This document shows, in pieces, positions 5,203-5,228 of a stretch of DNA of 5,228 nucleotides (positions within the stretch are counted from its first letter, which is position 1; every line of letters begins with the position of its first letter). The stretch is taken from contig URRT01000127.1 of NCBI GenBank assembly GCA_900550355.1, positions 1-5,228 of the forward strand, in the 5' to 3' direction. A program made the translations under genes and the position numbers. This DNA is from an uncultured Collinsella sp. (GTDB lineage: Bacteria; Actinomycetota; Coriobacteriia; Coriobacteriales; Coriobacteriaceae). A model generated the notes under the pieces. The model was not told where the DNA came from. It was given only the letters and a program-made list of their open reading frames with translations, and ran no database searches.

Positions 5203-5228
5203 AGCGGGGCCGCTGGCAATATCGCCAG
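5203..5228. terminator. Left half of a probable terminator hairpin, cut by the window edge
   Basis: CTGGC (5213-5217) pairs perfectly with GCCAG (5224-5228) around the six-base loop AATATC. The preceding AGCGGGGCCG (5203-5212) has no partner inside the window but would extend the stem if CGGCCCCGCT follows. An A-rich stretch (5193-5203) lies before it, so the complete element could act in both directions. It starts 23 bases after the helicase stop codon. Only half is visible, so this remains a prediction. Confidence 0.4.

Noticed and set aside
1..5228. Search for a mobile element, CRISPR array, toxin-antitoxin pair, tRNA or rRNA gene
   Set aside because: I saw no transposase motifs, terminal inverted repeats, regularly spaced repeats or cloverleaf sequences. 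The genes look chromosomal and uniform in codon use.

Overview
The window is GC-rich bacterial DNA with dense coding and four recognisable genes. Codon choice is GC-rich and similar across all of them. The long helicase with a DUF3516-like C-terminal half points to Actinomycetota. The overall look (moderately high GC, AGGAGG-type ribosome binding sites, a divergent TrmB) fits Coriobacteriia such as Collinsella. That genus guess rests on family knowledge and general appearance, not on a marker gene.

Layout. Positions 302 to 1 (minus strand) hold the N-terminal 100 codons of an XRE/Cro-CI-type DNA-binding protein cut by the window edge. Positions 303-569 are a divergent intergenic region with candidate promoters for the rightward gene and a perfect 10-bp palindrome. 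Positions 570-1442 (+) encode a class I SAM-dependent methyltransferase. Its N-terminal and C-terminal signatures resemble the eukaryotic Trm9/ALKBH8 tRNA wobble-uridine methyltransferase family. A short GC hairpin followed by six T ends this unit. Positions 1560-2399 (+) encode a divergent TrmB-family (tRNA m7G46-type) methyltransferase. Positions 2498-5179 (+) encode an 893-residue Ski2-like superfamily 2 helicase with all main motifs. The last bases hold what looks like the left half of a terminator hairpin.

How the genes may work together. The three rightward genes all look RNA-directed: two putative tRNA methyltransferases and one putative RNA helicase. Each is preceded by its own gap of about 100 bases or more with promoter-like elements, and a terminator-like hairpin lies between the first two. 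They therefore look like neighbouring single-gene units rather than one tight operon. The most notable details are: the Trm9-like signature in a bacterium; loss of the usual D and W in the TrmB FPDPWPK-type motif (here FPTPQPK); and two dyad sequences lying in the candidate promoters of the trmB-like and helicase genes. I found no mobile element, CRISPR array, tRNA, rRNA or clear defence system.
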